From Rhodobacter sp. (GTDB taxonomy: Bacteria; Pseudomonadota; Alphaproteobacteria; Rhodobacterales; Rhodobacteraceae), in assembly GCA_013821825.1 (NCBI GenBank), contig PNJK01000014.1:1-58906 (forward strand): a stretch of 58,906 nucleotides of DNA, read 5' to 3'. The notes beneath the pieces are model-generated. The model was not told the DNA's origin and ran no database searches. It saw nothing but the letters and a program-made list of their open reading frames with translations. Shown in pieces: positions 1 to 8,302 of the stretch; the stretch's first letter is position 1, and each line of letters opens with the position of its first letter. A program made the translations under genes and the position numbers.

Positions 1-908
1 GACACCTCTGACAAGCGGTAGACGAGGTCCTTCAGGATCTGCTTGATCAGGTTGGAAAAGGCCGTGTCGTCGGTGGCATGATCTACCAAGGCGGGCTTCG
101 ACCCTTCGACGATCCCGATGATGTCATAGGCAATCGCATGGAAGGTCCGCGCGACGATGGGCACGCCGGATCGGGCTTCGACCCGTTCCGACATTTCCTC
201 GGCCGCATTCTTCGCGAAGGCCAGAAGCAGGATTTCCTCCGGCTGGCGGATGCCCGCCTTGACCAGATAGGCCGCCTTGGCGGTGATGACGCTGGTCTTG
301 CCCGATCCTGCCCCGGCGAGCACCAGCGTCGCATCCTCGTCGACGACAACCGAAAGGCGCTGTTCCGGCGTCAGCGGCTTGCTCTCAATTGTGTCGAAGA
401 AATCCTTCCAGCGGTCCAGTTCCGCCATGACGAAGGCGGTGATGCCATTGGCCCTTACCGTTCGCGGGTCGCCTGCGAAGTTTCGGACCACCGCAATCCG
501 CGCTGTTGCCTCTGGACCGATGGCCTCTGAATGCAACTTCGACAGCAGCGAAACGTCAAGAGAACGGGCGTCATTCAGCACCGGTGAGACCTTGCACGCA
601 GCCGGATAGCTGGTCGGCAATGCCAGCGCCCTCACTGCTGCAAGAATCCTATCGAAGCGCCCCGCTTCCCTTTCAAGCGCCGAGAGGTTGAACTGGACCC
701 ATGCATTTTTCAGCCCATCGGAGAACTCCCGGGCAGCGAAATGGTCCGCGCCCCGAAGGATGATGGTTTCATCCGCGCCCCATTTAATGCTCAGTGTTGT
801 TCCGAGAAGTCCCTTCCGAAGGGACGGTGGGGCACCCAGCACCTGCAGCGACAGTGTTGTACTCTTGCCAAGCCGGGTGATCTGCAGGCTATCGCCATCA
901 AGCTCCAT
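1..908 (-). CDS. HelD-like (UvrD/Rep superfamily 1) DNA helicase, 3' part cut by window edge
   Basis: Reading the minus strand from an ATG at 908 gives about 302 residues running off the window start. An N-terminal region of roughly 155 residues without helicase motifs comes first. A segment containing LTPEQRLSVVV (Q-motif region) and the Walker A AGAGSGKT at about residues 197-205 follows, then the motif Ia-like LLLAFAKNAAEEM and RTFHAIAYDI. This order matches DNA helicase IV (HelD) of Enterobacteria, an SF1A 3'-5' helicase. An in-frame stop near 977-979 limits the start to ATG 908. It is divergent from the PLD-like gene at 1133, so a shared 224-bp promoter region is likely. The helicase may be a housekeeping repair enzyme or part of a defence module with the neighbours. 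Motifs II-VI lie outside the window. Confidence 0.8.
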   Translation of the reverse strand, partial: MELDGDSLQITRLGKSTTLSLQVLGAPPSLRKGLLGTTLSIKWGADETIILRGADHFAAREFSDGLKNAWVQFNLSALEREAGRFDRILAAVRALALPTSYPAACKVSPVLNDARSLDVSLLSKLHSEAIGPEATARIAVVRNFAGDPRTVRANGITAFVMAELDRWKDFFDTIESKPLTPEQRLSVVVDEDATLVLAGAGSGKTSVITAKAAYLVKAGIRQPEEILLLAFAKNAAEEMSERVEARSGVPIVARTFHAIAYDIIGIVEGSKPALVDHATDDTAFSNLIKQILKDLVYRLSEV

Positions 909-1132
909 GGCCGTGACGGTCTTGCCGAATGGGTTGATCAGCAGCCCCAGCAGTGGGCGTTGTTGCAGTCGAATCAATGAACTGAGCCTTCTCGTCTCCT
1001 GGCCCCAACTTGTGCTGCGGCCTTTGCCAACTGCAACCCTGATCGGCTATCAAAGCGAAACGCAGTGGGCGTCGAAGGCCGATAGACCGGCAATGATCTT
1101 GAGAAGCGCATCAAATGGCTACGATTGGATAG
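909..1132. promoter_or_regulatory. Divergent intergenic region, HelD-like / PLD-like genes
   Basis: These 224 bp separate two divergent starts and should hold promoters for both. I see no clear palindrome or strong sigma-70 hexamer pair. The region is not translated in the real frames, because stops bound both genes. Confidence 0.4.
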
Positions 1133-3493
1133 ATGGCTTTGAACCCGGTTGATCTTGTTTCATCGGCTCCGTGGACACGAGTCGTCTTTACAACCTACGC
1201 GCTCAGTCTGTCTTTTTTCGAGGCTGTGATCCTCGATGCGTTGCTTCGCGGGCGGGCGCGCGGCGCGCTTATCTTGTCCGACCTGGAGGGGGTTCGGGCA
1301 GCGCTGAGTGAAGAGGGCGCGCGAAGAGTCGGTCGGGACTATGAAATCTCTCCCGTCGTTTGCAACCGGCCGGGTGTCTTTCACCCGAAAATCAGTGTTC
1401 TCTCGACTGTCGACGACACGCATCTTTTGGTTGGATCAGGAAATCTGACGTTTTCAGGTTGGGGTGGAAACCTCGAGGTCATCGAACATTTGCATCCAAG
1501 CTTTGCTGCCGATGCTTTCGATGACGGTGCGGCCTTCTTTGAGGCCATGGCGACGTCGGATGCCGTTCGTGCCACCGATGGAAATGCTTGTCGTGATGTG
1601 GCAACGGACCTTCGGAAAGCAGCAGAGCGCGGCCAGCGCAATGGCCAGTTTCGGCTTTTGCATAGCCTTGATGCCCCGATTGCAGAACAAATCGCTCTTT
1701 ACGCCGATGAGTTGGGCGGTGCGACGCGCATCGCTGTGGCATCGCCTTACTTCGATTTGGACGGAAATGGCATCTCGAAGCTGGCTGCAATGACCAATTG
1801 CGACAATGTCGTTCTGCACTCACACCCATCTGGCAGCGTCGGGGCCGGAATTGCCCCCCCTTGGCCATATGCCTCGAAACAGCAATGGGAGCCGGTGGCG
1901 CTCTCTCATTTGGCCGATGATCACCGGAGGCTACACGCCAAGACGATGGAGGTTCAGTGCAAGCAAGGGCGGCTCCTGCTCGCGGGCAGTGCCAATGCAA
2001 CTAACGCCGGTCTGTTCGGGCACAACATCGAAGCCAGCGTCCTCAGGGTCCAGCGAGACGCGAAGGCGTATTGGCAATCATCGGTCGGAACCCCGCCCGC
2101 TCGCCAGGCACCAGATGACAACAAGGAGGCGCAGACAGGATCCGATATCGGCGTTTTGCATGCGAAGCTGGAAGGAGACACGGTCGTCGGCCGCATCTTG
2201 AAACCTCTTGGCCACGGCAAGATGCTGGCAAGTTTGCGAAGCCCTCTTAGATCGGCAGAGGTCGGAGAGATCGAGACCGATGAGCAGGGTCTCTTCAGCC
2301 TGCCTGCCGCAGGATTCGAACTGGACGCTCTCAAGACGGGACGGCTTATCCTGCGGCTGGAAAAGGGTGACCTCGCCTGGGAGGGATTTCTTTCCGTGTC
2401 GATCACGTTGGAATTGATCCGGCGGACGGGAGCCATCGCGTCGAAATTGTTCGCCATGCTCAGCGGTACCGAGACCCCCGAGGATGTGGCTGCGATCCTT
2501 GCCTGGTTCAAGGAAGATCCTGGACGCCTTCCCGTCATCGCGCCTCTTAGCGGTGCAGGACCGGCTGCGACGAACGGCACCCAAGGCTCGACCTTCGTAA
2601 CGCTGGGCGATCTGGCCACGGCTCATCTGACATCAGCGACCGTCTCCGGTGTCGGCAGCGGTCAACAATTCGCTTGGCAGCGGGCGATGGCCATGATCCG
2701 GGCCAGCTTCATCGAGGTGCGCGGCCCATGGCATGAGGCCGCCTCCGGCGGCGATGACGCTGACGAGGACGACGTTGATGCACTTAGCGCCCGGACATCC
2801 GCCAACCTACGGGCGAACGAAAAGTCGCGACGGTATTTTGCAGAGCTTCTGGACGCGATCCTCGCCCCATCGGCAAGGGAAAGCGCCGTGCCAATTGCCT
2901 TGTCCTTGGCCCATTTCTTGGCGGATCGCCTGCGACCCGAACGGCATGAAGTCCAATCCTGGGTGCAAAGAATCCTGCACCGGGTGTCGGATCTCTCCGG
3001 TCCGGAGGCTGACATGATCATTGCCACCGCGTTGTTATATCACAGCACGCTCCAGCCAGGCTCTGGGCCGATGAGGGCGCGGCGCTTTTTCGTAAAGAGG
3101 GGGATCGATCTCGACACGGTAAACCTTGATCCGGACTGCATTTCCGCGTTTGTTGCTGTCCTCAATCCGCAGGTTGACTTGGCCGCAGAGCTCCATAGAG
3201 CGCGGTGCGCCGTAACCATGGGCGAGCAAATCCGGGCCTACCTTGCAGCCGCTGATGGGCGAGGCCCTAGCGCGGGCTTCGACGACCTGAAGACGTCCCG
3301 CCATTGGCCGAAATTGCTTCGAGGCCTCCAGAATCCAGTCGACTTTGCCAAGATCACGGTCCTGGACGAAGCGACGGACTTTTGCCCGCGTAAGCACATC
3401 CTCCTTCCCATGACGTCGAAAGCTGATTTGAAGTCCCAAGGTGTCGCGGTCTGCGACTGCTGCTCCCGCCTGATCCTCAACAAGGATTGCTAA
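1133..3493 (+). CDS. Large protein with two phospholipase-D-like (HKD-type) motifs
   Basis: 786 residues. There are two PLD-like catalytic signatures: HPK at residues 84-86 followed by GSGNLT at about 101, and HAK at about 268 followed by GSAN at about 285. Two such motifs make one composite PLD active site, typical of nuclease-like members rather than lipid enzymes. The middle (about 340-700) is a long region I do not recognise, with an acidic stretch DDADEDDVD near 545. The C-terminus carries clustered cysteines (CPRKH and CDCC...C) that could form a zinc ribbon. No signal peptide or membrane segment is visible, so it is probably cytoplasmic. The next gene starts 2 bp after the stop, so the two are almost certainly co-transcribed. 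PLD-nuclease plus helicase combinations occur in DISARM and other defence loci, but this set lacks the DISARM hallmarks. Confidence 0.75.
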   Translation: MALNPVDLVSSAPWTRVVFTTYALSLSFFEAVILDALLRGRARGALILSDLEGVRAALSEEGARRVGRDYEISPVVCNRPGVFHPKISVLSTVDDTHLLVGSGNLTFSGWGGNLEVIEHLHPSFAADAFDDGAAFFEAMATSDAVRATDGNACRDVATDLRKAAERGQRNGQFRLLHSLDAPIAEQIALYADELGGATRIAVASPYFDLDGNGISKLAAMTNCDNVVLHSHPSGSVGAGIAPPWPYASKQQWEPVALSHLADDHRRLHAKTMEVQCKQGRLLLAGSANATNAGLFGHNIEASVLRVQRDAKAYWQSSVGTPPARQAPDDNKEAQTGSDIGVLHAKLEGDTVVGRILKPLGHGKMLASLRSPLRSAEVGEIETDEQGLFSLPAAGFELDALKTGRLILRLEKGDLAWEGFLSVSITLELIRRTGAIASKLFAMLSGTETPEDVAAILAWFKEDPGRLPVIAPLSGAGPAATNGTQGSTFVTLGDLATAHLTSATVSGVGSGQQFAWQRAMAMIRASFIEVRGPWHEAASGGDDADEDDVDALSARTSANLRANEKSRRYFAELLDAILAPSARESAVPIALSLAHFLADRLRPERHEVQSWVQRILHRVSDLSGPEADMIIATALLYHSTLQPGSGPMRARRFFVKRGIDLDTVNLDPDCISAFVAVLNPQVDLAAELHRARCAVTMGEQIRAYLAAADGRGPSAGFDDLKTSRHWPKLLRGLQNPVDFAKITVLDEATDFCPRKHILLPMTSKADLKSQGVAVCDCCSRLILNKDC

Positions 3494-3495
3494 CC

Positions 3496-5022
3496 ATGTC
3501 GTCACTCGAGGAATTGCTACTCGAAACGAGCCAGCAGCTTGAGGCGCGGCCTGTCGCGGCTGCAAAGATGGGCATGGGCGGCGTCGACCCGCTGGGCCTG
3601 CGGCAGATCAACTTCGAACTTATGGACCAAGTGCTGCCCGATCTGAACAATGTGGCTCGGCATATCCGTCCGTACATCGTCATGGCTTGGGCGTGGCGTC
3701 GCGTCAGAACGATAGTGAAGACCTCCGGCTTGATAGGGGCGAATGCCGAGCAGATGCGCGACTTTGTCGATCGCATTGAGGCAATTTATGCTTGGTCGCA
3801 ATTCCTGCACCAGCCCCAGAGTGATCTTCCCGGGCGACAAGCCATGCAGGAGCTCATGACCGCCCCCAAGTACCACTTCGGTGGAGCCCAATGGGCGGCG
3901 CGCAGGGATATGAGGAGAGAATCGACAGGCATAATCTCACCGCTGAACTATGGGCCAAGCTTGCGCACACTCGGGTGGCTCTTGCCGGTCGAGTCAGCCG
4001 CTGGCGTATTTCAGCCTGATCCTGCCCTCGACCCGGTTCTGGACGAATTCGAGAGTGCAATCCGTACCGAGTTGGCACATGAAGCGTTCAACAAGTTTGG
4101 TCCAGTCACTGTATCTCGAGAAGATGCCGTTCGGTGGGGGGCATTGTGGTCGCTCGACGATGTCACCGAGGTCGAACGAGAGGTGATGTATGCTCGTTTG
4201 GGTGGCGATCTGGCGTCGAGCGTGCGCAGCAGGGGTATTGCATTGCTTGCGGCCGCTCATGAGGATTGGGCGTTAGCCAAGCCTACAGCCGATGCGTTGC
4301 GGACTCGAATGGCGGACCTGCCGGCGGCCTGGCGCGACCCGGCACTTCGTCCTGAGATATCAAATCAATGGCGAGAGCTTCAGGTCAGACAGCTGTTTCG
4401 CCTTACTCTTGAAGGTTTGTTTTATTGGACGGTGGGTACCTTGCTGGGAGGACCGATGACGACGCAACAGATTGCGCGCACTTTCCTCGACGAACTCAGC
4501 GCTGGCACTGACCTTCCGATATCTGCCGAAAACTGGGTGACGGGGGCGGGACTTGTGGGCAACCCGGTCACATTCCTGCGAGACATCCAGACTGAACTGC
4601 AGAGACGGCCACGCGATGCTACGCTGCTTGCGAATGCTTTGCTTCGCGGATTGACCTTCAGCATGATCGAGGCACCGAAAGAAGCGCATCGGTTTGAAAG
4701 TGCGGACAGATTGCCGTTATTGCGCGCTCGTAAGGACGCAGATGCGTGGAAACATCTGCCCCCTAAGGATTTTCTAGTCCGGTTGATCGAGAGCTGGATC
4801 ATGGCTCAACATGCGTATTGGGCAGTCGGGCGTGGGCTCGCCGACGCAAGAACGCGTGGAAAGCAGATCATGCGGCTCCGTATCGTCATGGACGAAGGAG
4901 GTTGGACCCTGACCCCTGGCACAACGACGACGGGAAACCCGCCGCAGCCTACGCCTGATCGCCTTGATACGGCATATAGCCTCATGGCTGAATGCCATCG
5001 ATTTGTGGAGATCGGCCCCTAA
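3496..5022 (+). CDS. DUF6361-like protein of unknown function, partner of the PLD-like protein
   Basis: 508 residues from ATG 3496, 2 bp after the PLD-like stop. An N-terminal stretch with GGVDPLGL and then RHIRPYIVMAWAWRR resembles DUF6361-type proteins. These have a conserved 'DPLGL...lP...n...RyY...W' start, and are often found next to PLD-like proteins and helicases. The remainder is alpha-helical-looking with no catalytic motif I can name. No membrane segment or signal peptide is evident. The family assignment is from memory of the pattern, not from a search. The tight coupling to the PLD gene is directly visible and suggests a two-subunit function, possibly defence. Confidence 0.55.
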   Translation: MSSLEELLLETSQQLEARPVAAAKMGMGGVDPLGLRQINFELMDQVLPDLNNVARHIRPYIVMAWAWRRVRTIVKTSGLIGANAEQMRDFVDRIEAIYAWSQFLHQPQSDLPGRQAMQELMTAPKYHFGGAQWAARRDMRRESTGIISPLNYGPSLRTLGWLLPVESAAGVFQPDPALDPVLDEFESAIRTELAHEAFNKFGPVTVSREDAVRWGALWSLDDVTEVEREVMYARLGGDLASSVRSRGIALLAAAHEDWALAKPTADALRTRMADLPAAWRDPALRPEISNQWRELQVRQLFRLTLEGLFYWTVGTLLGGPMTTQQIARTFLDELSAGTDLPISAENWVTGAGLVGNPVTFLRDIQTELQRRPRDATLLANALLRGLTFSMIEAPKEAHRFESADRLPLLRARKDADAWKHLPPKDFLVRLIESWIMAQHAYWAVGRGLADARTRGKQIMRLRIVMDEGGWTLTPGTTTTGNPPQPTPDRLDTAYSLMAECHRFVEIGP

Positions 5023-5158
5023 CCAAGTTCAACGTCAAGTCACTCGGCCAGAATTCTGAAATGCGCGTCTAACCCCGGTGGCTTATGTGTATCCTGATGC
5101 GCCTCGATGTAGAACTGCAAATACTTCAGATTCGAGCCAACACAGTGCCTCAGGAACT

Positions 5159-6433
5159 TTAGTGGTCCCATACCGAACCAGGAAGCGGATCGCCTTCTGG
5201 GTCATGCAGTTCATCCACTCCAGGGAACAAGCCGTTCGTTCCAGCGAAGGACTGAGCGGCTTCGATTCCGGTTTGCCGATCAATTTCAGCAAGACGACGG
5301 CCAACCCAAGTTATCATCCGACCGAGATCGCTTTCCTCTGTGAGATTGATCCCACGCGGCAAGCTTGCCAGCCAATCTCGGATATCTCGGGCCTCACGCC
5401 GCAGGCCAATAATGTGCATCAGGTGTGCCAGGCGTTTTTCTTCCCTTTCTTTTCGGGCTTGGGCCAATTTTCGTCGGCGCTGTAGTTCTTGCCATTTCCG
5501 CTCGCGATCCTCACGCTCTTCTCGACGCACGCGGATGAATTCGAGGACTAGCTCGATCCCGGCAACGATGTCCGGCACCAGGCGCTCGATCCGCTGAATC
5601 TTTCCGTCACCCCAAGTCTTCCGCAGACCATCTGCCCAAACATCTATCGAAAAGACCAGTTCGCCAGTCCAATCGGTGACATACTCCGGCCACGGAGGGG
5701 TGTACCCAAAAGGCGAGCTGTCCCAGTCGTTTCGCCGCCATGAACGCGCCTGCTTTTCTTTGCGACGGTCTTCACGGGCAATTTCTTCGGGCGATGGAAC
5801 ATACTTTACCCGCTTCGTCCGCTCGAGCAGAGTGAAGGTCACAGCGTCCGCTCCGCGCTTCAGGGACATTTTGTCTCCCTCAGGTATCAGAGCAAGGCCA
5901 AGCCCTTCGAGACCTCGAGCCAGCCCATCGAGGATGACGATGGCACGCTCGGTGCACGTTGAACTGACGATGACGCCGCAGTGCCCGGGACCGGTGGCGC
6001 TGACTACGCCATCGCTGTCCGGCTTTTTTGTGCGAAGTGCTTTTGCGGTCCTTACGATGGTCGGATGGGGGATTTCGACCGTAAACATGGGAGCGTCGGG
6101 AGCTGCCCTTTCTGACGGTGCTCGGCCATGACGTTCCGCTCTACGCTTCATGGCAAGTTCGGCAATCCTGTCGGGGAGCGATGAAATCGCTCCGCGAACA
6201 ATGACCTGATCAAGGCTGCGATCCTTCCATTCAAGGAAGGGTGGCACCTTCGGTCGTTCTCCGGCAGCCACTTTCGCCCAATAGCCTCGCGGCGGCACAG
6301 GAATACGGTGGCGACCGCAGACCTTGGCCAGACCTCTGTCGGAGATGCCGAACTCAATGGCCAGCGTCGACATCGGCTTGCTCCAAACAAGATCATACAG
6401 ATCACGGCGGGTAATTGTTCGCGGTTGCTGCAT
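5159..6433 (-). CDS. Hypothetical protein with N-terminal helix-turn-helix and coiled coil
   Basis: 424 residues if started at ATG 6433 (MQQPRTITRRDLYDLVW). The longer frame to 6562 adds only an unconserved leader. The first 50 residues contain an HTH-like segment (MSTLAIEFGISDRGLAKVC) followed by RIPVPPRGYWAKVAAG. This signature is shared by many uncharacterised proteobacterial proteins on islands. A strongly charged coiled-coil region rich in R, E and K spans roughly residues 270-350. No catalytic motif is seen. It faces the DUF6361-like gene tail to tail with 136 bp between. The function is unknown; the HTH suggests DNA binding. Confidence 0.65.
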   Translation of the reverse strand: MQQPRTITRRDLYDLVWSKPMSTLAIEFGISDRGLAKVCGRHRIPVPPRGYWAKVAAGERPKVPPFLEWKDRSLDQVIVRGAISSLPDRIAELAMKRRAERHGRAPSERAAPDAPMFTVEIPHPTIVRTAKALRTKKPDSDGVVSATGPGHCGVIVSSTCTERAIVILDGLARGLEGLGLALIPEGDKMSLKRGADAVTFTLLERTKRVKYVPSPEEIAREDRRKEKQARSWRRNDWDSSPFGYTPPWPEYVTDWTGELVFSIDVWADGLRKTWGDGKIQRIERLVPDIVAGIELVLEFIRVRREEREDRERKWQELQRRRKLAQARKEREEKRLAHLMHIIGLRREARDIRDWLASLPRGINLTEESDLGRMITWVGRRLAEIDRQTGIEAAQSFAGTNGLFPGVDELHDPEGDPLPGSVWDH

Positions 6434-6591
6434 ATGCTGGTCCACCCAAGAGAGACGTCCAAGACGATCAGTCCGCCAAGCCAAATTCAAGATCGATGTA
6501 GAATCGGGACGTCGATTACTGAACAATAACGGTGGCTTATGAATGCAGACCAAAATACGCAATCATGCGGTGCTCAATCCCTTCGATACTG

Positions 6592-6897
6592 TTCTCTGGC
6601 AGCACTCAGTGGGGCGCGCTCGGCACCGGCACGCCGACGTTGACCGACATGGGGGCGAGTTTCCGCATTGCGACGGGCGGCGTGCTGACCCTCTACATCG
6701 CGGCACCGCCCAATGGCAGCTCGGTGTGGGTGCGGGTGGTCGACGAGGTCTCGGGCGCGGTGTTCGAGCAGGAGATCACCGCCGACCAGCCCGCCAACAC
6801 GCAGTTCCTGTCACCCCGGCTGTTCATGAACAACGGGGCAACGGCGGCAGCAGTCGCTTATGACTGCTCGGGGGTGTTTGTGGAGACGGATTTCTGA
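6592..6897 (+). pseudogene. 5'-truncated phage/prophage structural protein fragment
   Basis: About 100 residues reading GALGTGTPTLTDMG through to VAYDCSGVFVETDF and a stop. The ACTGGG-type composition, beta-rich sequence and ending look like the C-terminus of a Rhodobacterales prophage tail or particle protein. The open frame extends upstream to 6532, but those residues are unrelated and overlap the promoter side of the HTH gene. There is no plausible start or ribosome-binding site. Its GC is high like the core genome, unlike the genes on its right. Best read as a prophage gene cut at an island junction. Confidence 0.45.
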
Positions 6898-7381
6898 GGA
6901 CGATCGTTGCACCCAATGTGATTGGCAATATACTCTTCCTAAGGTGAGCGTCACTTCGAAATCGGCCTTCAGCAGGTGGAGCGACTCAGTCCTCTCGCTT
7001 GCAACCGGCGGCTTGAGGCAAAAGTCTGTTTCTTAACGGAAACTTAGTGCTGGTGCGCGATACGTCTTGCGTGCGACGGTCAAGGTCGCTATCTAAAATG
7101 GGTCAGCGGGAGTGTATCGCGCGTCTGCACAACCGGTTGCGTCCCAAGCGGCCGGTACTTTTGGGATAATGTGTGCAGACCTCATATCGCTTCTTTGGGT
7201 GCAGATGTGCTGACAGTCGGATCGGAGTGCCCACTGAGTCCAGACGCGGCATGGATTGAGACCCATGCTGGCTAGCTCCTCGCAGGCTTTTTGAGTCGGC
7301 GTGAACATTATAATGGTGAATTTCACATCGCTCATCGCTTGCGGTGGGCGATGTGGCACCATATTGTTGGGAGCTGGGACG
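6898..7381. other. 484-bp gene-free stretch upstream of the two-gene PRTase-like unit
   Basis: No open frame here is convincing. A perfect -10-like TATAAT lies at 7309-7314, about 68 bases before the ATG at 7382, but no matching -35 at 17 bp is visible. A structured RNA cannot be excluded by eye. There is no nearby reverse transcriptase, so a retron is not supported. Confidence 0.35.
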
Positions 7382-8284
7382 ATGTCAAACAATGCAATAT
7401 CAAGTTCAATCGGCGCGATCCGAGCTGCACTCGAGTCGAGACCCGATGCGCAAATTACGGGTTCTCAAGTGTATTCCCTAATTGAGTCGGTTGCGCCCGA
7501 CATGAATGTTAGAGAGATTGTTGAAATACCAACTGGCCCAGGAGCGCTAACAAAGTTCATCCAATTATATCTGCCGGACACTCTGGAAAGAGTTGGCAAT
7601 AAGGGTGGCGACATTCTTTATGCCATTATCGGGCACGCCCAACAAGTTTCTGGACCTTCGGACACATCCAGCATCTGGCGAGCATTCGTAAGCCCCGGGT
7701 CTAGCGCAACGATAGTATTTGACACCAACACGGAGAAGCTCAGGCTACTCCATAAGCAGGAACAAGTGGGTGACAAACTTGTTGAGATCCCGAAGGCAAC
7801 AAACTCAGAGCATGATGCAATAAGGAATGATTTCCACATCACGCTACCTCAAGAAGAAGCGGCTCGAATTCAAGCGGAAGTTGGAGTGAACGCCGACTTT
7901 CAGTCCTGGATAGAAGCGCTGAAGTCTGGATTTCCTTCTGTTTATCGTGCTTGGGGAATATACCGGCGATCCAAACTTCTCGAAGTATTTCTTGAAAGAG
8001 CGAAACTACCAAAACTAGATTTAAAGCAGAGAGAAGACATAACTAGTCAAATTAAAGCATCAAACTATGCTGCTTACGAAGGTGCAAAGGAACCCAAGCA
8101 TCATGATGCGACGAGCGCAACCACGAAACGAACGCAGCAGCCAAGACTTGAAATGCTTGTCGCCGAGGTTGCAGCGGCTCGGGAACTAGTGCATCGTGCC
8201 GTCAATTTGATGGCACATGACGAGCTGCGAGCGATAAAGCTCCCTCTGGGTGTCGTTTTGGATGCCCTTAAGCAAAGGGACTGA
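7382..8284 (+). CDS. Unknown protein, first gene of a two-gene PRTase-CE-like unit
   Basis: 300 residues from ATG 7382, preceded by GGGAG about 9 bases upstream. The frame extends to 7301 but that extension has no ribosome-binding site. The first 75 residues (IGAIRAALESR...GALTKFIQLYLP...GGDILYAI) have the layout of a small winged-helix/OST-HTH (LOTUS)-like domain, which is tentative. The middle holds an AAR/EEA-type helical region and a PSVYRAWGIYRRSKLLEVFLE segment. The C-terminus is helical. Base composition is clearly more AT-rich than the core genes, indicating transfer. The next gene begins 18 bp after its stop. I do not recognise the family; a nucleic-acid-sensing role is only inference. 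Confidence 0.6.
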   Translation: MSNNAISSSIGAIRAALESRPDAQITGSQVYSLIESVAPDMNVREIVEIPTGPGALTKFIQLYLPDTLERVGNKGGDILYAIIGHAQQVSGPSDTSSIWRAFVSPGSSATIVFDTNTEKLRLLHKQEQVGDKLVEIPKATNSEHDAIRNDFHITLPQEEAARIQAEVGVNADFQSWIEALKSGFPSVYRAWGIYRRSKLLEVFLERAKLPKLDLKQREDITSQIKASNYAAYEGAKEPKHHDATSATTKRTQQPRLEMLVAEVAAARELVHRAVNLMAHDELRAIKLPLGVVLDALKQRD

Positions 8285-8302
8285 GCGCTGCGGTGAAATG
8301 TA

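Noticed and set aside
1133-5022. Calling the PLD/DUF6361-like pair DISARM or Dpd
   Set aside because: No DrmA/DrmB, DNA methylase or DpdA-type tRNA-guanine transglycosylase homologue is present in the window.
6898-7381. Possible retron-type or other noncoding RNA ahead of the PRTase-like unit
   Set aside because: No reverse transcriptase gene and no convincing inverted-repeat pair; left as unannotated.
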